Source of the DNA: an uncultured Coriobacteriales bacterium | Lineage (GTDB): Bacteria; Actinomycetota; Coriobacteriia; Coriobacteriales; Atopobiaceae | NCBI GenBank assembly: GCA_946530775.1 | Contig: CAMNAH010000012.1 | Location: 1-13,591 of the forward strand | DNA length: 13,591 bases | Reading direction: 5' to 3' | Shown here: positions 12,903 through 13,591 of the stretch, one piece after another | Numbering within the stretch: position 1 is the stretch's first letter | Layout: every line of letters starts with the position of its first letter | Program-made: the position numbers and the translations under genes | The notes under the pieces: generated by a model | Seen by the model: only the letters and a program-made list of their open reading frames with translations | The model's database searches: none | Told to the model about the DNA's origin: nothing

Positions 12903-13591
12903 CTAGAGGCGGCTGCGCTTGAGGAAATCGGGGATATCGAATTCCTTGTCGTTGCTGCTCATGGGGTTGCGCGCAGGAGCCGGGGCGGGAGCGGGCGCCG
13001 GAGCGGGGGCAGCCGGCTGGCTGTAGGTGCTCTGGCTGTAGGTGCGGCGCTCGGTGCGCTCCTCGCGCTTGGGCTCGGGACGCTCGATGGTGAAGGTGGG
13101 CAGCATCTGCTGCGAGCCGCCATCGTTGAAGCCCGCGGCGATGACGGTGACGCGCACCTGGTCGCCCAGGCTCTCGTCCACGACGGTGCCGAAGATGATG
13201 TTGGCATCGGGGTCGACGTTGGAGGCCACGAGGTCGGCCGCGTCGTTGATCTCCTGGATGCCGAGGTCCTTGTTGCCGGCGATGGAGAGCAGCACGCGGG
13301 TGGCGCCGTCGATGGAGGTCTCGAGCAGGCGGCTGGAGATGGCCTCGGTGGCAGCGTCCACGGCGCGGTTGTCGCCGGAGGCGGTGCCGATGCCCATCAT
13401 GGCCGTGCCGGCACCCTTCATGATGGTGCAGACGTCGGCGAAGTCGAGGTTGATGAGGCCCGGGACGGTGATGAGGTCGGTGATGCCCTGGGTGCCCTGG
13501 CACAGCACGTCGTCGGCCATGCGGAAGGCCTCGAGCATGGTGGTCTTCTTCTCGGAGAGGTCGAGCAGGCGGTCGTTGGGGATGACGATCA
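12903..13591 (-). CDS. ftsZ: FtsZ, C-terminal part (5' end outside the window)
   Basis: This is the tubulin-like GTPase that builds the Z-ring. The visible 228 residues begin inside the GTPase domain at [18 protein letters not shown], and include the stretch leading to SDLI-like [19 protein letters not shown] with the polymer-contact loop, [12 protein letters not shown], then the C-terminal domain to VIAAGF. The nucleotide-binding GGGTGTG motif lies outside the window. A linker follows, rich in Arg/Glu ([13 protein letters not shown]) and then an Ala-Pro repeat tract. It ends with the conserved C-terminal peptide [11 protein letters not shown], the docking site for SepF and other partners. 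The first complete codon is at 13587-13589. The ATG at 13538 is internal (MLEAF), not the start. It heads the visible operon. Confidence 0.97.
   Translation of the reverse strand, partial: IVIPNDRLLDLSEKKTTMLEAFRMADDVLCQGTQGITDLITVPGLINLDFADVCTIMKGAGTAMMGIGTASGDNRAVDAATEAISSRLLETSIDGATRVLLSIAGNKDLGIQEINDAADLVASNVDPDANIIFGTVVDESLGDQVRVTVIAAGFNDGGSQQMLPTFTIERPEPKREERTERRTYSQSTYSQPAAPAPAPAPAPAPARNPMSSNDKEFDIPDFLKRSRL

Noticed and set aside
12970..13020. Minisatellite-like repeat
   Set aside because: It is the Ala-Pro linker of FtsZ, a normal variable tract before the C-terminal peptide.

Overview
The window is a high-GC bacterial chromosomal segment. The organism is most likely an actinomycetote, plausibly of the class Coriobacteriia. 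This is inferred from strongly GC-biased codon use, the gene order ftsZ-pgeF-yggS-sepF-proC-yggT-divIVA, and a divergent anaerobe-type accessory set (ORF6N protein, radical SAM/DUF4130 pair, MBOAT/DHHW pair). No 16S rRNA gene or other taxonomic marker is present, so the assignment is an inference.

The left part is read on the + strand. Bases 1 to about 272 are the 3' part of RNase P RNA (rnpB). A metallo-beta-lactamase-fold hydrolase follows (354-1259), then a ROK/ASKHA-like protein whose nucleotide-binding motifs are degenerate (1375-2247). Next comes an AT-richer ORF6N DNA-binding protein with a PLD-like C-terminus (2356-3336), which has its own promoter and an operator-like inverted repeat. 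The strand ends with a translationally overlapping pair: a radical SAM protein with a C-terminal helix-hairpin-helix (3346-4716) and a DUF4130 protein (4649-5722). The pair belongs to families long predicted to act together in DNA repair or modification.

The rest is on the - strand. An MBOAT O-acyltransferase (7192-8610) and a DHHW/AlgX-like SGNH protein (5747-7174) form a two-gene module, probably for O-acetylation of a cell-surface polymer. The DHHW gene converges on the DUF4130 gene with only 24 bp between them and no obvious terminator. Upstream of the MBOAT gene, 8611-8961 is non-coding. It holds a composite palindromic element (8707-8892) made of two stem-loops at a 72-bp period enclosed by an outer stem, and the intrinsic terminator of divIVA.

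From 8962 to the window end is a division and cell-wall-growth cluster read right to left: ftsZ (3' part), pgeF, yggS, sepF, proC, yggT, divIVA. Spacings are mostly 3-6 bp or overlapping until yggS-sepF and yggT-divIVA, so most of it is probably one operon. FtsZ, SepF and DivIVA are the Z-ring and polar-growth/division-site proteins. PgeF, YggS, ProC and YggT are their usual companions in Gram-positive bacteria.

The items most worth a second look are the 8707-8892 composite palindrome, two perfect inverted repeats in and before the ORF6N gene, the Cys-rich insertion in the DUF4130 protein, and the motif-poor ROK-like protein.
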